Notes: a model not told the origin generated them from the letters alone. Shown: positions 17,068 to 25,912, numbered from the stretch's first letter. The stretch: 64,000 nt of DNA from Streptomyces glomeratus (GCF_021462825.1 NZ_JAKEEB010000001.1:124001-188000); one strand, 5' to 3'. Program-made: numbers and translations.

Positions 17068-17715
17068 TCAGTGGCCGGCGTGCACGATGCGCAGGGCGAA
17101 CTGGGCGTACTGGTCGGCGACTTGCTCACGCGTACGGTCGAGCTCGGGGCCGAACCAGTGGGCGACCTGGACGCCGAGGCCGCCGATCGCGGTGACGGCC
17201 AGCACAGGATCGTCGATGCTGAACTCGCCGTTGTCCAGGCCGCGTTCGAGGACTTCGGCCAGCAGGCGGCGGCACTCGTCCCGCAGGCGGAGCGAGGGCG
17301 CGGCCAGTTCGGGGTCCAGGGCGTGCAGTTCGCCGTTGGTGACGACCGCCAGCAACGGGTAGTCGGTGTGGACCAGCACATGGGCGCGGACCAGGGCGGC
17401 CAGCTGCCGGGCGGCACGGTCGTCCCGGGTGCGGGTGGCGGCCTCGCTCAGCCGGGCCCACATCTCCTCATGGCCGATGCGCACCAGCTCCGCCAGCACA
17501 TGCCCCTTGGAGGGGTAGTGCGCGTACAGGGTCGCGGAGTTGATGCCGACCATGCCCGCGATCTGCCGGATCGAGGCGCCGGCGAAACCGGACTCGGCGA
17601 ACAGCTGCAGCCCGGCCTCGAGGATCCGCCCGCGCGTGCCGGGCGGCGTGACGCCCTCGGGCAGGACCGCTGCCATGGCGACGACCCGGCGGGGTTCCCA
17701 TGCGGGAAGGTCCAC
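17068..17715 (-). CDS. TetR-family regulator of the esterase unit
   Basis: This 215-residue regulator has an N-terminal TetR helix-turn-helix at about 45-70 (ASIRQIAGMVGINSATLYAHY) and a variable ligand-binding C-terminus. I place the start at GTG 17715, because AGGAG lies 7 nt upstream; a later ATG at 17676 is less well served. The gene leads the esterase (15529) and is divergent from the ligase relic at 17881. Two perfect 18-bp palindromes at 17743 and 17807 are its obvious operators. They do not resemble the CTGAC/GTCAG motif, so this is a separate local circuit. Confidence 0.85.
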   Translation of the reverse strand: MDLPAWEPRRVVAMAAVLPEGVTPPGTRGRILEAGLQLFAESGFAGASIRQIAGMVGINSATLYAHYPSKGHVLAELVRIGHEEMWARLSEAATRTRDDRAARQLAALVRAHVLVHTDYPLLAVVTNGELHALDPELAAPSLRLRDECRRLLAEVLERGLDNGEFSIDDPVLAVTAIGGLGVQVAHWFGPELDRTREQVADQYAQFALRIVHAGH

Positions 17716-17742
17716 GGCTGCTCCTGAGGCTCGAAAAGATTC

Positions 17743-17760
17743 CAACCAATCGATTGGTTG
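17743..17760. promoter_or_regulatory. Perfect 18-bp palindrome, copy 1
   Basis: CAACCAATCGATTGGTTG equals its own reverse complement. It lies 27 bp upstream of the TetR start, where it would block that promoter. Probable operator of the TetR protein encoded at 17068-17715. Confidence 0.8.
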
Positions 17761-17806
17761 ACACCGTAACGCGGAAGCCCGATGGTAGCTCGCAACGATC
17801 CGGAAA

Positions 17807-17824
17807 CAACCAATCGATTGGTTG
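17807..17824. promoter_or_regulatory. Perfect 18-bp palindrome, copy 2
   Basis: This is an exact second copy of CAACCAATCGATTGGTTG, 64 bp from the first and 56 bp upstream of the GTG of the rightward ligase relic. It would control the divergent unit. Confidence 0.8.
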
Positions 17825-17880
17825 GTAACCCGAGTGTGCCGCCGGCCCCGGCAGCCGCCGCGATTCGAGGGAGCCCTCCC

Positions 17881-18430
17881 GTGAGCAGTCCCGTCACGAA
17901 GCCCGCCGCGTCCGCGAACCTCGCCGCGTTGCTGACAGTGCGGGCGGAGTGCGACCCCGAGAGGGCCGCCCTCCGTCTGGGGGCCTCGTCCCTGCGCTAC
18001 GGCGCGCAGGCGGACCACTCGGCGCGGATGGCGGCCCTCCTGCGCGCCCACGGGGTCCGCCCCGGCGACCGCGTCGGGCTGACGGCACCCAACGTCCCGG
18101 ACTTCGCCGTCCTCCACTTCGGGATCCTGGGCGCCGGTGCCGTGGTGGTGCCGGTGAACCCCCTGCTGAAGGCCCGCGAGGTCCACCACTACCTCACCGA
18201 CTCCGGCGCGGGACTGCTGCTTGCCTTCGAGGGGTCCGCCGCCGAAGGGCGCGGCCGCGGCCGAGAGCTGCGGAACCGGGTGGCTGGCGCTGAGCCGTGC
18301 GGGCCTGCCCGAACTGCCGGCGTCCTACGGTCCCCTGTCCGAGCCCGCCGCCCTGCCGAAGGGCCCCACCGGCAAGATCCTCCGCCGCGCCATCACCCTG
18401 GCCGACGACGCCGCCGAGCGGTCCGACTGA
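17881..18430 (+). pseudogene. Acyl-CoA synthetase relic with a large internal deletion
   Basis: The GTG at 17881 starts a normal AMP-dependent ligase N-terminus (RLGASSLRYGAQADHSARMA, GVRPGDRVGLTAPNVPDFAV, VPVNPLLKAREVHHYL). That frame degenerates near 18240. From about 18220 another plus frame carries the family's C-terminal end, ALPKGPTGKILRRAI, before TGA 18428-18430. The central 300 or so residues, including the AMP-binding P-loop TSGTTGxPKG, are gone. Deletion plus frameshift is the simplest explanation. The intact upstream palindrome shows that the promoter region was kept. Confidence 0.7.
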
Positions 18431-18606
18431 TCCGTGCCACCGGCACGTCCTCCTGATCCATGCCACCGGCACGTCCACGGCTCCCGCGCCGTCCGAAGGC
18501 CCGTCGGGCCGGACGGCAAGGGCCCGGTTCCGGCGGTCGCCGCCCCGGGTTCCGGGTCCGCCCGCCCGGGCGGCACCCGCTCTCCCCACCCATCGGAGTG
18601 TGCACA

Positions 18607-19623
18607 ATGAGGTTCCGCTCCCTACGCAGAGCCGTCCAGTCCGTCGCCGCCCTCGGCGCCACGGTCGCTCTGGCCGCGGTCGGCCTGGCCACGCCGGCCC
18701 AGGCCGCCACCCCGCCCCTGCCCGGACTGAACATCACGGGCACCTATGTCGCCGGTGTCTCCTCCGGCGGCTTCATGGCCACCCAGCTCCAGGTCGCCTA
18801 TTCAGGCACCTTCGACGGTGCCGGCGTCTACGCCGCCGGGCCGTACGACTGCGGCCAGGGCAAGGTGATCAAGTTCGTCACCTGCGACCTGGGCCTCGGT
18901 GCCGACGATCTGGAGCGCCAGGCCCGCGGCTGGGCCGCCGAGGGCCGCATCGACCCGCTCTCCAACCTGGCGGGCAAGCCGGTCTACACGTACCACGGCT
19001 ACCTCGACCCGGTCGTGAACCCGCTGGTCTCCCGGGCCGGCGTCGATTTCTACGAGGACTTCGGCGCCGACGTCACGTACCACAACTGGGATGCCGCCGG
19101 GCACTCCTGGCCCACGCCCGACGGCGTCGTACCCTGCGCGCTCACCCTGCCGCCCTTCCTGAACAACTGCCACAACGACCCGCAGCGCGAGATGCTGACC
19201 ACCTGGCTGGGCGGCGTCAACCCGCGCAACGCCGGCGCCCCCATGGGCACTCTCAGGTACTTCGACCAGAACGCCTACGCCCCCGGCGGCTCCGCCCGCG
19301 CCCTGTCCATGGACACCACCGGGCAGCTCTACGTCCCGCCCGCCTGCGCCCAGGGTGCCGCCTGCAGGCTGGTGGTTGCCCTGCACGGCTGTCTGTCCGC
19401 CCAGCAACTGCTCGGCACCGCCTTCGCCGAGAAGGGCAACCTCGACACCTACGCCGACACCAACAACCTCGTCGTCCTCTATCCGCAGGCCGTCTCCAGC
19501 GTCTGGCCCGTCAACCCCCAGGGCTGCTGGGACTGGTTCGGCTACACCGGCTCCGACTACGCGGTCAAGAGCGCACCGCAGATGACCGCCATCGTCAACA
19601 TGGTCCACGCCCTGGGCGCCTGA
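18607..19623 (+). CDS. Secreted PHB depolymerase-like esterase
   Basis: This 338-residue protein has a Sec signal peptide (RRAVQSVAALGATVALAAVG, probable cleavage after AQA at 31-33) and a lipase box GVSSGG at 50-55, with Ser53 as nucleophile. The later AAGHSWPTP segment and paired cysteines (CHND, CAQGAAC, HGC) match fungal-type and streptomycete extracellular poly(3-hydroxybutyrate) depolymerases, which have no separate substrate-binding domain. It would cut PHB or related polyesters outside the cell. The ATG at 18607 fits the signal peptide. It is downstream of the ligase relic and does not clearly belong to the regulon. Confidence 0.82.
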   Translation: MRFRSLRRAVQSVAALGATVALAAVGLATPAQAATPPLPGLNITGTYVAGVSSGGFMATQLQVAYSGTFDGAGVYAAGPYDCGQGKVIKFVTCDLGLGADDLERQARGWAAEGRIDPLSNLAGKPVYTYHGYLDPVVNPLVSRAGVDFYEDFGADVTYHNWDAAGHSWPTPDGVVPCALTLPPFLNNCHNDPQREMLTTWLGGVNPRNAGAPMGTLRYFDQNAYAPGGSARALSMDTTGQLYVPPACAQGAACRLVVALHGCLSAQQLLGTAFAEKGNLDTYADTNNLVVLYPQAVSSVWPVNPQGCWDWFGYTGSDYAVKSAPQMTAIVNMVHALGA

Positions 19624-19731
19624 TCCGTCCCGATCCACCGCGCCCGGCCCCGCGCCGCCCGGCCCACCGGCCCCGCGGGACCGGGCCCCTCCCCACGGGC
19701 TCGGCACGGCACCGAGGCGCCGCCCTTCGCC

Positions 19732-20907
19732 TCACCGCCCCAGCACCATCGTCCCCGACGAGCAGAACCAGCCCCCGGTCCCGGAGGCGACGGCCAGCCG
19801 GGGCAACTCGCCGTCGTGGCACCGCACTTGCCGGTCCCCGGCCTCCCCGCGCAGCTGCCGTACCGCCTCCACCAGCAGGAACAGCCCCCGCATCCCGGGA
19901 TGCTGGGCCGAGAGGCCGCCCCCGTCCGTGTTCACCGGCAGCCGCCCGCCGCGCACCAGCAGCCGCCCCTTCCCCACGAAGGCCCCGCCCTCGCCCTTCC
20001 CGCAGAACCCGAGGTCCTCCAGCGTCACCAGCGTCATATAGGTGAAGGCGTCGTAGATCTCCGCGAAGTCGATCTCCTCCGGGCGTACGCCCGCCCGCTG
20101 GAAGGCGAGACGGCCGCTCACCGCCGCCGGGGAAACGGTGAAGTCGGGCCATTCGGACATGGTCGTGTGCGAGACGTGCTCCCCGGCCCCGAGCACCCAC
20201 ACCGGTGCCGTACGGCAGTCCCGTACCAGTTCCCCGGCGACCAGCAGCACCGCCGCCCCGCCGTCGGACCGTATGCAGCAGTGCAGCTTGGTGAAGGGGT
20301 CCGCGATCATCGGGCCGGACAGGACCTCGTCGACGGTGACCGGGGCGCGGAACATCGCCTCCGGGTTCGCGGCCGCGTTCGCCCGTGTCTGCACCGCCAC
20401 CTCGGCGAGCTGCTCGAGCGTGGTGCCGTACCGGTGCATATGGCGGCGGGCCGCCATCGCGTACTTGGCGATCAGCGTGTGACCGTACGGGGCCTCGAAC
20501 TGCAAGGGCCCGCGCGTGCCGAAGGACAGCGTGCCGGTGCGGCGGCCGGCCCGTACATCCGCCCGGGCCGTCGAGCCGTAGGCCAGGAGCACCGCCCGCG
20601 CGTGGCCCGCCGCGATCGCGTCCGCCGCGTGCGCCGCCATGACCTCCCAGGTGGAACCGCCGACGGACGTGGAGTCGACCCAGGTGGGCCGCAGCCCCAG
20701 ATACTCGGCGACCTCCGCCGGGGCCAGCGTGCCCAGGCCCGCGGAGGCGAAGCCGTCGATCACCGAGTGGTCCAGCCCGGAGTCGGCCAGGGCGCGGCGG
20801 GCGGCCTGGGCGTGCAGGGCGTACGGCGTCGCCTCGTCGAGCCGGCCGCAGTCGGACAGGGCCACCCCGGCGATGGCGGCCTTGGGCCGGCCGGTCACAG
20901 CGCTCAT
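19732..20907 (-). CDS. Thiolase-fold protein of the Ltp2/SCP-x-like type
   Basis: This 391-residue thiolase-superfamily protein has the late motifs EIYDAFTYMTLVTLEDLGFC (about 283-302) and GGRLPVNTDGGGLS, typical of SCP-x/Ltp thiolases and Ltp2 aldolases. Counting back from the conserved AAG turn, the position of the usual nucleophilic Cys is Gly in SVGGSTWE, and no Cys is near. This suggests a retro-aldolase-like role with a DUF35 partner, as Ltp2-ChsH2 in steroid side-chain loss, instead of thiolysis. The ATG at 20907 is only 4 bp from operator site 6. It is divergent from the acyl-CoA dehydrogenase at 21007. No DUF35 gene is adjacent. Confidence 0.84.
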   Translation of the reverse strand: MSAVTGRPKAAIAGVALSDCGRLDEATPYALHAQAARRALADSGLDHSVIDGFASAGLGTLAPAEVAEYLGLRPTWVDSTSVGGSTWEVMAAHAADAIAAGHARAVLLAYGSTARADVRAGRRTGTLSFGTRGPLQFEAPYGHTLIAKYAMAARRHMHRYGTTLEQLAEVAVQTRANAAANPEAMFRAPVTVDEVLSGPMIADPFTKLHCCIRSDGGAAVLLVAGELVRDCRTAPVWVLGAGEHVSHTTMSEWPDFTVSPAAVSGRLAFQRAGVRPEEIDFAEIYDAFTYMTLVTLEDLGFCGKGEGGAFVGKGRLLVRGGRLPVNTDGGGLSAQHPGMRGLFLLVEAVRQLRGEAGDRQVRCHDGELPRLAVASGTGGWFCSSGTMVLGR

Positions 20908-20911
20908 GAAT

Positions 20912-20926
20912 CTGACGGTACATCAG
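20912..20926. promoter_or_regulatory. Operator-like inverted repeat, site 6
   Basis: CTGACGGTACATCAG is a one-mismatch copy. It abuts the thiolase-like start codon on the leftward side of a divergent promoter region. Confidence 0.7.
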
Positions 20927-20971
20927 ATTCTGTGCCGCCGGGCCTGTGCATGCGTACCGGGCCGGCCTAAT

Positions 20972-20986
20972 ATGACGGTGCGTCAG
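20972..20986. promoter_or_regulatory. Operator-like inverted repeat, site 7
   Basis: ATGACGGTGCGTCAG is a one-mismatch copy 60 bp from site 6. It ends 20 bp before the acyl-CoA dehydrogenase ATG, just upstream of its GAGAGGGGG ribosome site. Confidence 0.7.
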
Positions 20987-21006
20987 ACGGAGAGGGGGAC
21001 CCGCTC

Positions 21007-22182
21007 ATGGACGCCCGCTTCACCGCCGAACAGGACGAGATCCGCCGTACGGTGCGGGACGTGCTCGCGCGGCGCTGCGGGCCGCAGGACGTCCGGGCCG
21101 CCGTCGACACGGACACCGGATACGACCCCGCCCTCTGGGATGTCCTCGCCCGCCGGCTCGGCCTGCCCGGGCTAGCGCTCCCCGAGGCCTACGGCGGGTC
21201 CGGCTGCACCACCACCGAACTCGCCCTCGCCTGCGAGGAGACGGGACGCTGCCTCGCCCCCTCCCCCCTGCTGTCGACGGCCGTTCTCACCGCACCCCTG
21301 CTGCTCGCTCTCGGCACCGACGCCCAGCGCGCCGACCTGCTCCCCGGCATCGCCTCGGGAGAGCTGACCGCCGCCCTCGCCGTGCCCGGGACCGCCCTCG
21401 CCACCGCCCTCTGCCTGACCGGTGACAACCGGGGCGCCTGGGCGGGTGGGGGACGCGCGGGCGGGATGCAGGCCCGGCGGGCGGACGGGGCCTGGCGGCT
21501 GTACGGGGAGGCCGGGCAGGTGCTCGACGGACACAGCGCCGGGCTGCTGGTCGTCGCCGCGCACACCGGCGGGTTCGCCCGGTCGCGGACCCTTCTGTTC
21601 CTGGTGCGGGAGGGCGGGGTGCGGACCAGGGAAACCGCCCTCGACGCGACGCGCCCCCTCGCGCGCATCCAACTGCGCGACGTGGAGGCCGAACTGCTCG
21701 GCGAGGACCGCACCGATGTGCCCGGGGCGCTCGCCGCCGTCGGGGACCGCGCCGCCGCCGTCCTCGCCTGCGAAGCCGTCGGGGCCGCCGACCGTGCCCT
21801 GGAGACGACCGTCGCATACGTCAAGCGGCGGGAACAGTTCGGGCGGGCGATCGGCTCCTTCCAGGCCGTCAAGCACCGGCTGGCCGATGTGTACGTCCGG
21901 GTGCAGGCGGCGCGTTCGGCGGCGTACTACGCGGCCTGGGCCACCGCCCGGGGGGAGCGGGTCGGCGGGCTCGCCCTCGCCCAGGCGCTCGGAACGCTGC
22001 GGACCGCGGCCGGAGAGGCGGTCCAGTTGCACGGCGGCATCGGGTTCACCTGGGAGCACGAGGCCCATCTGTACTTCAAGCGGGCGGCCGGGGACGAGCT
22101 GCTGTTCGGGTCCGTCCACCGACTGCGGGCACACGCGGCCGACACGGCCCGGCTCTTCGAGGAGAAGGAGGTGGCGGTGTGA
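21007..22182 (+). CDS. Acyl-CoA dehydrogenase
   Basis: This 391-residue acyl-CoA dehydrogenase starts DARFTAEQDEIRRTVRDVLA. A middle domain is followed by the FAD-contact segment KRREQFGRAIGSFQAVKHRLAD and the C-terminal QLHGGIGFTWEHEAHLYFKRA. It would form an alpha,beta-enoyl-CoA with FAD. The end of the protein differs from the 2518 enzyme: it has the LHGGxGFTWE motif but no YGGSDE, a split seen in FadE pairs that form mixed tetramers. The first gene of a two-gene unit, it overlaps the Ddn-like gene by GTGA and is controlled from site 7. Confidence 0.88.
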   Translation: MDARFTAEQDEIRRTVRDVLARRCGPQDVRAAVDTDTGYDPALWDVLARRLGLPGLALPEAYGGSGCTTTELALACEETGRCLAPSPLLSTAVLTAPLLLALGTDAQRADLLPGIASGELTAALAVPGTALATALCLTGDNRGAWAGGGRAGGMQARRADGAWRLYGEAGQVLDGHSAGLLVVAAHTGGFARSRTLLFLVREGGVRTRETALDATRPLARIQLRDVEAELLGEDRTDVPGALAAVGDRAAAVLACEAVGAADRALETTVAYVKRREQFGRAIGSFQAVKHRLADVYVRVQAARSAAYYAAWATARGERVGGLALAQALGTLRTAAGEAVQLHGGIGFTWEHEAHLYFKRAAGDELLFGSVHRLRAHAADTARLFEEKEVAV

Positions 22183-22652
22183 CGGCCAGAGGGGTGCGGA
22201 TCGTGCAGAAGGTGTCCTCCGCGCGGGCCTTCGCCAAGGTCGCGCCGCACGTCGTGCCCGCGCTGGACCGTGCGGTGCACCGGATGACCCGGGGGAAGGT
22301 GCTGCTCAGCGCGCGGATGCTGCCGGGCGTGATCCTCACCTGCACCGGCGCGAGGAGCGGTCTGGAGCGCCGTACACCCCTGGCGTGCATGCCCGAGCGT
22401 GGCGGCAGCTGGATCCTGATCGGCTCCAACTTCGGGCGGCCCGGCCACCCCGCCTGGACCGCCAACCTGCTCGTCCACCCCGACGCGCGGATCAGCTGGA
22501 AGGGAGAGGAGATCCCGGTCACGGCCCATCTGCTCTCGGGCCGGGAGCGGGAGGCTGCCTGGAGGGCGGTGCTGGCCTTCTGGCCGCCGTATGCGACCTA
22601 CCAGGCGCGGGTGGAGCGCGAGATCCGGCTGTTCCGGCTCGTACGGAGCTGA
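22179..22652 (+). CDS. Ddn/FPOR-type F420-dependent reductase-like protein
   Basis: This 157-residue protein belongs to the deazaflavin-dependent nitroreductase (Ddn) split-barrel family. Typical segments are VILTCTGARSGLERRTPLACMP (about 48-69) and WILIGSNFGRPGHPAWTANLLVHPD, which forms the F420 pocket in relatives. Ddn-family proteins reduce quinones or activated double bonds with reduced F420. Its GTG overlaps the acyl-CoA dehydrogenase stop, so it is translated with that gene. An F420-linked step next to an acyl-CoA dehydrogenase could reduce a conjugated intermediate (inference). Confidence 0.85.
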   Translation: MTARGVRIVQKVSSARAFAKVAPHVVPALDRAVHRMTRGKVLLSARMLPGVILTCTGARSGLERRTPLACMPERGGSWILIGSNFGRPGHPAWTANLLVHPDARISWKGEEIPVTAHLLSGREREAAWRAVLAFWPPYATYQARVEREIRLFRLVRS

Positions 22653-22679
22653 GCGCGCGGTCTGCGCGGCCGCTCGCAC

Positions 22680-22753
22680 GGCCGATGCGGAGCCCGACGC
22701 GCGCGGCCCGTCGCGCGGCCGATGCGGAGCCCGGCACGCGGCCCGTCGCGCGG
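22680..22753. repeat. 37-bp direct repeat, two copies
   Basis: Two near-identical 37-bp units (22680-22716 and 22717-22753), each beginning GGCCGATGCGGAGCCCG, lie between the convergent Ddn-like and LysE genes. GC-rich arms such as CGCGCGG could fold, so the block may also serve as a bidirectional terminator. Confidence 0.55.
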
Positions 22754-22764
22754 CGTCACGGCGG

Positions 22765-23391
22765 TCAGAGCGTCGCCAGACGCTCCACCAGCAGAAACGC
22801 GCCGATCCCCAGCATCGCGGCACCGCTCGTCCGGGTGACCGCCCGGGCCGCGGCGGGCCGGGCGGCCAGCACGGCGCGGGCCAGTACCCCGACGGTGAGG
22901 TACACGGCCGCGCAGCACACCATGTGCCCCAGCCCGAGCACCGCCGTCTGCGCCGCCACCGGCAGCCGCGCGCCCCTGGTGTCCAGGAACTGCGGCAGCA
23001 CGGAGAGGTAGAGCAACAGGCCCTTGGGGTTGAGGCCGCTGATGCCCGCGCCCCGCAGAAAGACCCGGGCCACGCTCGCGTCCGCCGCCCGGCCCGAGGC
23101 CGCGCCCGGGGCGGCGGGGCGGCGCAGCACTCCCCATCCGAGCCGCACCAGGTACCCGGCCCCCGCCACCGTCAGTGCCGTCAGCAGCCCCGGCGACCCC
23201 GCCACCACCACCGCGAGCCCCGCCGCCGCCAGTGCCGTGTGCCCCGCGTACCCGGCCACCAGACCGGCGACGGCGGGCACCACCGACCGCCCGCGCAGGC
23301 CCGCCGCGATCGCATACGCCCAGTCGGCGCCCGGCACGCAGACCAGCAGCAGGTCCACGGCGAGGAAGGACATCACCGCTCCCGTGTTCAT
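22765..23391 (-). CDS. LysE-family amino-acid exporter
   Basis: This 208-residue protein has about six hydrophobic helices. The LysE/RhtB signature is in the first third (GADWAYAIAAGLRGRSVVPAVAGLVAGY) and GLNPKGLLLYLSVLPQF in the middle, where GxNPKxxLFF is the family landmark. It would export an amino acid or a derivative. The divergent AsnC-type regulator at 23474 is the classical partner of such exporters and probably controls it. It lies outside the CTGAC/GTCAG set. Confidence 0.88.
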   Translation of the reverse strand: MNTGAVMSFLAVDLLLVCVPGADWAYAIAAGLRGRSVVPAVAGLVAGYAGHTALAAAGLAVVVAGSPGLLTALTVAGAGYLVRLGWGVLRRPAAPGAASGRAADASVARVFLRGAGISGLNPKGLLLYLSVLPQFLDTRGARLPVAAQTAVLGLGHMVCCAAVYLTVGVLARAVLAARPAAARAVTRTSGAAMLGIGAFLLVERLATL

Positions 23392-23473
23392 GGTGGTGAC
23401 ATTAGGCGTGAACAGGCCGAAAGTGTTCCCGGATTTTCTCTGTTCTCGTCCCTCGTGAGGGAAGATCTACCTC

Positions 23474-23935
23474 ATGGACACCGTGGACCAGAAAATCCTT
23501 GCCGAGCTGCAGCAGGACGGGCGGCTGACCGTGACCGAGCTGGCCGCGCGGGTGCGGCTCAGCGTCTCGCCGTGTCACCGGCGGTTGCGCGAGCTGGAGC
23601 GAAGCGGCGCGATCCGCGGCTACCGGGCGCTGGTGGACCCGGCCGCCGTCGGGCTGAACTTCGAGGCGCTGGTCTTCGTCTCGATGCGCCAGGAGGACCG
23701 GGACACCGTCGCCGGCTTCGAGCGGGCGCTGAGCGAGGTGGAGCACGTCCTGGAGGCCCAGCGGCTCTTCGGCGACCCCGACTACCTGCTGCGGATCGCC
23801 ACCGTCGACCTCGCCGCCTTCCAGCGGCTCTACGACGAGCGTCTGGCGACCCTGCCGGGCGTGCAGCGGCTGACGTCCACCTTGGTGATGAAGCACGTGG
23901 TGGAGGACCGCCCGCTGCCGCTGACGCGGGCATGA
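23474..23935 (+). CDS. Lrp/AsnC-family transcriptional regulator
   Basis: This 153-residue regulator has an N-terminal winged helix (MDTVDQKILAELQQDGRLTV, then LAARVRLSVSPCHRRLRELE) and a C-terminal RAM ligand-binding domain (INFEALVFVSM..., GDPDYLLRIATVDLAAFQRL). It probably senses an amino acid and activates the divergent LysE exporter across an 82-bp gap. The ATG at 23474 follows GAGGGAAG. Confidence 0.9.
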   Translation: MDTVDQKILAELQQDGRLTVTELAARVRLSVSPCHRRLRELERSGAIRGYRALVDPAAVGLNFEALVFVSMRQEDRDTVAGFERALSEVEHVLEAQRLFGDPDYLLRIATVDLAAFQRLYDERLATLPGVQRLTSTLVMKHVVEDRPLPLTRA

Positions 23936-24051
23936 ACAGCGGGCGGCGGCCCACCGGAGTGGACCACCGCCCATATGACAGAACGTGCGCCGGAACAGCC
24001 GGCCTGGTCAGGGAAAGCTACGACGGTCAGGGAAAAAGATGCGCAGCGGCA

Positions 24052-24699
24052 CTACCTCGTAGGCTTCCTCCCGGTCACTCCCAGGTGCACCAACAGCGCC
24101 AGGTTCGGCTTCAGTTCGGCCTGCTTGACGCCCCAGGAGGTGAACCCCTTCTGGTGGGAGGACACGGACGCGAGCATCGCCACGAGCGCGCCGGCCACGG
24201 CCGCCGGGCTCACGTCCTTGTCGACCCTCCCCTTGGACTGGAGTTCGGTGATCGAGTCCGCCAGGGAGTTGGTCACGGAGTTCAGGATCTTCATGCGGAT
24301 CTTGTAGAAGCGCTTGTCACCCTCGGCCGCGCCCAGATCGACCACTCGAAGGATCGCGTCGTGCTTGCGCCAGAACTCCAGGAATCCGTCGACGAGTTCC
24401 TGCGCGGACTGCCAGCCCGCCTTGCCTGCCCACGAGCGTCCCTCGAGCAGCCGGGTCAACCCTGCGCCCTCCGCGGCCATTTGCTCGGCGATCTCCAGGA
24501 CGGCGCCCTCGACGTCCGGGAAGTACTGATAGAAGGTGGCGGGGGACGTCCCGGCCTTCCGGGCGACATCGATGACTTTGACGTCCCGGTAGGGCGACGA
24601 GCTGAGCATCTCGCTGAGGCAGTCGAGCAGCTTCTGCCGGGTCGCCTGCCCGCGCCGACCGGCCACACGGCCGTCGACGGTACGCACTTGTCCTGTCAT
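24052..24699 (-). CDS. TetR-family regulator, candidate master repressor of the CTGAC/GTCAG regulon
   Basis: This 215-residue TetR protein begins with a short basic arm (TVDGRVAGRRGQATRQKLLD). Its helix-turn-helix is at about 38-62 (VKVIDVARKAGTSPATFYQYF), followed by a helical effector domain. A one-mismatch copy of the regulon motif, CTGACGGCATGACAG on its own strand, contains the start codon (24692-24706), as expected for tight autorepression. The other TetR gene in the window (17068) has its own unrelated palindromes. These facts make this protein the best candidate for the factor that binds all fourteen sites. The ligand would presumably be an acyl-CoA intermediate. Direct proof is lacking. 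Confidence 0.8.
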   Translation of the reverse strand: MTGQVRTVDGRVAGRRGQATRQKLLDCLSEMLSSSPYRDVKVIDVARKAGTSPATFYQYFPDVEGAVLEIAEQMAAEGAGLTRLLEGRSWAGKAGWQSAQELVDGFLEFWRKHDAILRVVDLGAAEGDKRFYKIRMKILNSVTNSLADSITELQSKGRVDKDVSPAAVAGALVAMLASVSSHQKGFTSWGVKQAELKPNLALLVHLGVTGRKPTR

Positions 24700-24706
24700 G
24701 CCGTCA
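24692..24706. promoter_or_regulatory. Operator-like inverted repeat, site 8, over the TetR start codon
   Basis: Read on the minus strand, CTGACGGCATGACAG differs from CTGAC-N5-GTCAG at one position and includes the ATG of the TetR gene. Binding would block initiation of transcription or translation. Confidence 0.55.
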
Positions 24707-24843
24707 GCTTACCGAGGGGTGATGGGAGCGCGATTCGGCCGAGTGCAAATGGGGAGTGGAGGGGCTGGTGACTGCTCCTGTGGGCTGTGAGAAGGGAGTA
24801 CGTACGCCGAGCGCCCCGGGGGAATCCCTTTTAACTTGGCGGC

Positions 24844-25590
24844 ATGGCCGAAAATCTGCCCTCCGGCGGCGCGGGTCCGGACGACACCGCCTTCCCGGAA
24901 GGCGTCCCCTGCTGGGTCGACGTCCAGCTGCCGGATGTCGAGGCGGGCAGGCGGTTCTACGGTGCGCTCTTCGGGTGGACCTTCGAGGAGGCGTACGGCT
25001 CGACCGTGTGGGCGTGCCTGGACGGCGAACCGGTGGCCGCGCTGGTGCGCAAGCGGGACGGCCGCATGCCCACCGTCTGGACGGTGTACTTCGCGACGCC
25101 CGACGCCGCCGCGCTCGCCGAGGGTATCCGGGCGGCCGGCGGCCAGGTCGTCGTCCCGCCCGCCCCCGTGGGCCGTCTCGGCATCATGGCGCTGACCGCG
25201 GACCCCGAGGGCGCCGTGTTCGGGCTGTGGCAGGCCGGGACGCACCAGGGCTTCGGCAGGCGGCACGAGCCCGGCACCTTCACATGGTCCGAGCTGTACA
25301 CGCGGGACACGGCCGCCGCCAACGCCTTCTACACGGGAATCTTCCACGATGCCCTCTTCGGGCCGGGCGCAGTCCCCGACTTCGGGCGCGCGCCGATCGA
25401 GGACGTCTTCCCTGCCGAGATGCCTCCCCACTTCCTCGTCCACTTCGGCGTCGAGGACGCCGCGGCGGCGATCGAGGCGGTGGGCCGACTGGGCGGCCGG
25501 GTACAGGTACCGCCGTTCGAAGCCTCGTACGGACGAGTGGCGGTGGTCACGGACAATCAGGGGGCGTCCTTCGCGCTGCTCCAGAGGTAG
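24844..25590 (+). CDS. Two-domain VOC (glyoxalase/bleomycin-resistance fold) protein
   Basis: This 248-residue protein holds two tandem VOC modules. The first is about 18-122 ([23 protein letters not shown] through VFGLWQAG) and the second about 135-248 ([20 protein letters not shown] through SFALLQR). Such double modules occur in streptomycete proteins near secondary-metabolite and stress loci and act as metal-dependent lyases, dioxygenases or binding proteins. Function cannot be set from sequence. It is divergent from the TetR gene but has no operator copy of its own beyond site 8, 138 bp away. Confidence 0.85.
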   Translation: MAENLPSGGAGPDDTAFPEGVPCWVDVQLPDVEAGRRFYGALFGWTFEEAYGSTVWACLDGEPVAALVRKRDGRMPTVWTVYFATPDAAALAEGIRAAGGQVVVPPAPVGRLGIMALTADPEGAVFGLWQAGTHQGFGRRHEPGTFTWSELYTRDTAAANAFYTGIFHDALFGPGAVPDFGRAPIEDVFPAEMPPHFLVHFGVEDAAAAIEAVGRLGGRVQVPPFEASYGRVAVVTDNQGASFALLQR

Positions 25591-25912
25591 CCGACGCCGC
25601 CTCGGCCGCTCCACAGGCCGCCGAGGGCGTTGCGGAGCCACCGCCGGAGGCTGCATTTCGGCGGCGTTTTCGCGACTTTCACGGCACTTCCGGAGTGCTC
25701 CGGGCGTTCCACCATGCGGGCGCCCGCTTCCCCGGGAGCGGCCAGGCGTGGTTTTGTCCGGAGACACCCCGATCCGCCCCCGGGTTCGCAACCGGTGGCC
25801 CGGACAGGAAGAATCGGGGTGCGTGCCGCCGCGGCGGTGCGGTGGTGAGACGCTGCACGGGGTCGCGTGCACGAGGCGGATGACGCGACCCGTACGGGGA
25901 GGTGGCAGGCAA
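25591..25912. other. 322-bp gap before the kinase gene
   Basis: No gene or repeat is evident between the VOC stop and the kinase start. Open frames here are extensions of the kinase frame or arginine-rich shadows. The only signal seen is GGGAGG near 25897-25902, the kinase ribosome site. The kinase promoter presumably lies here. Confidence 0.5.
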
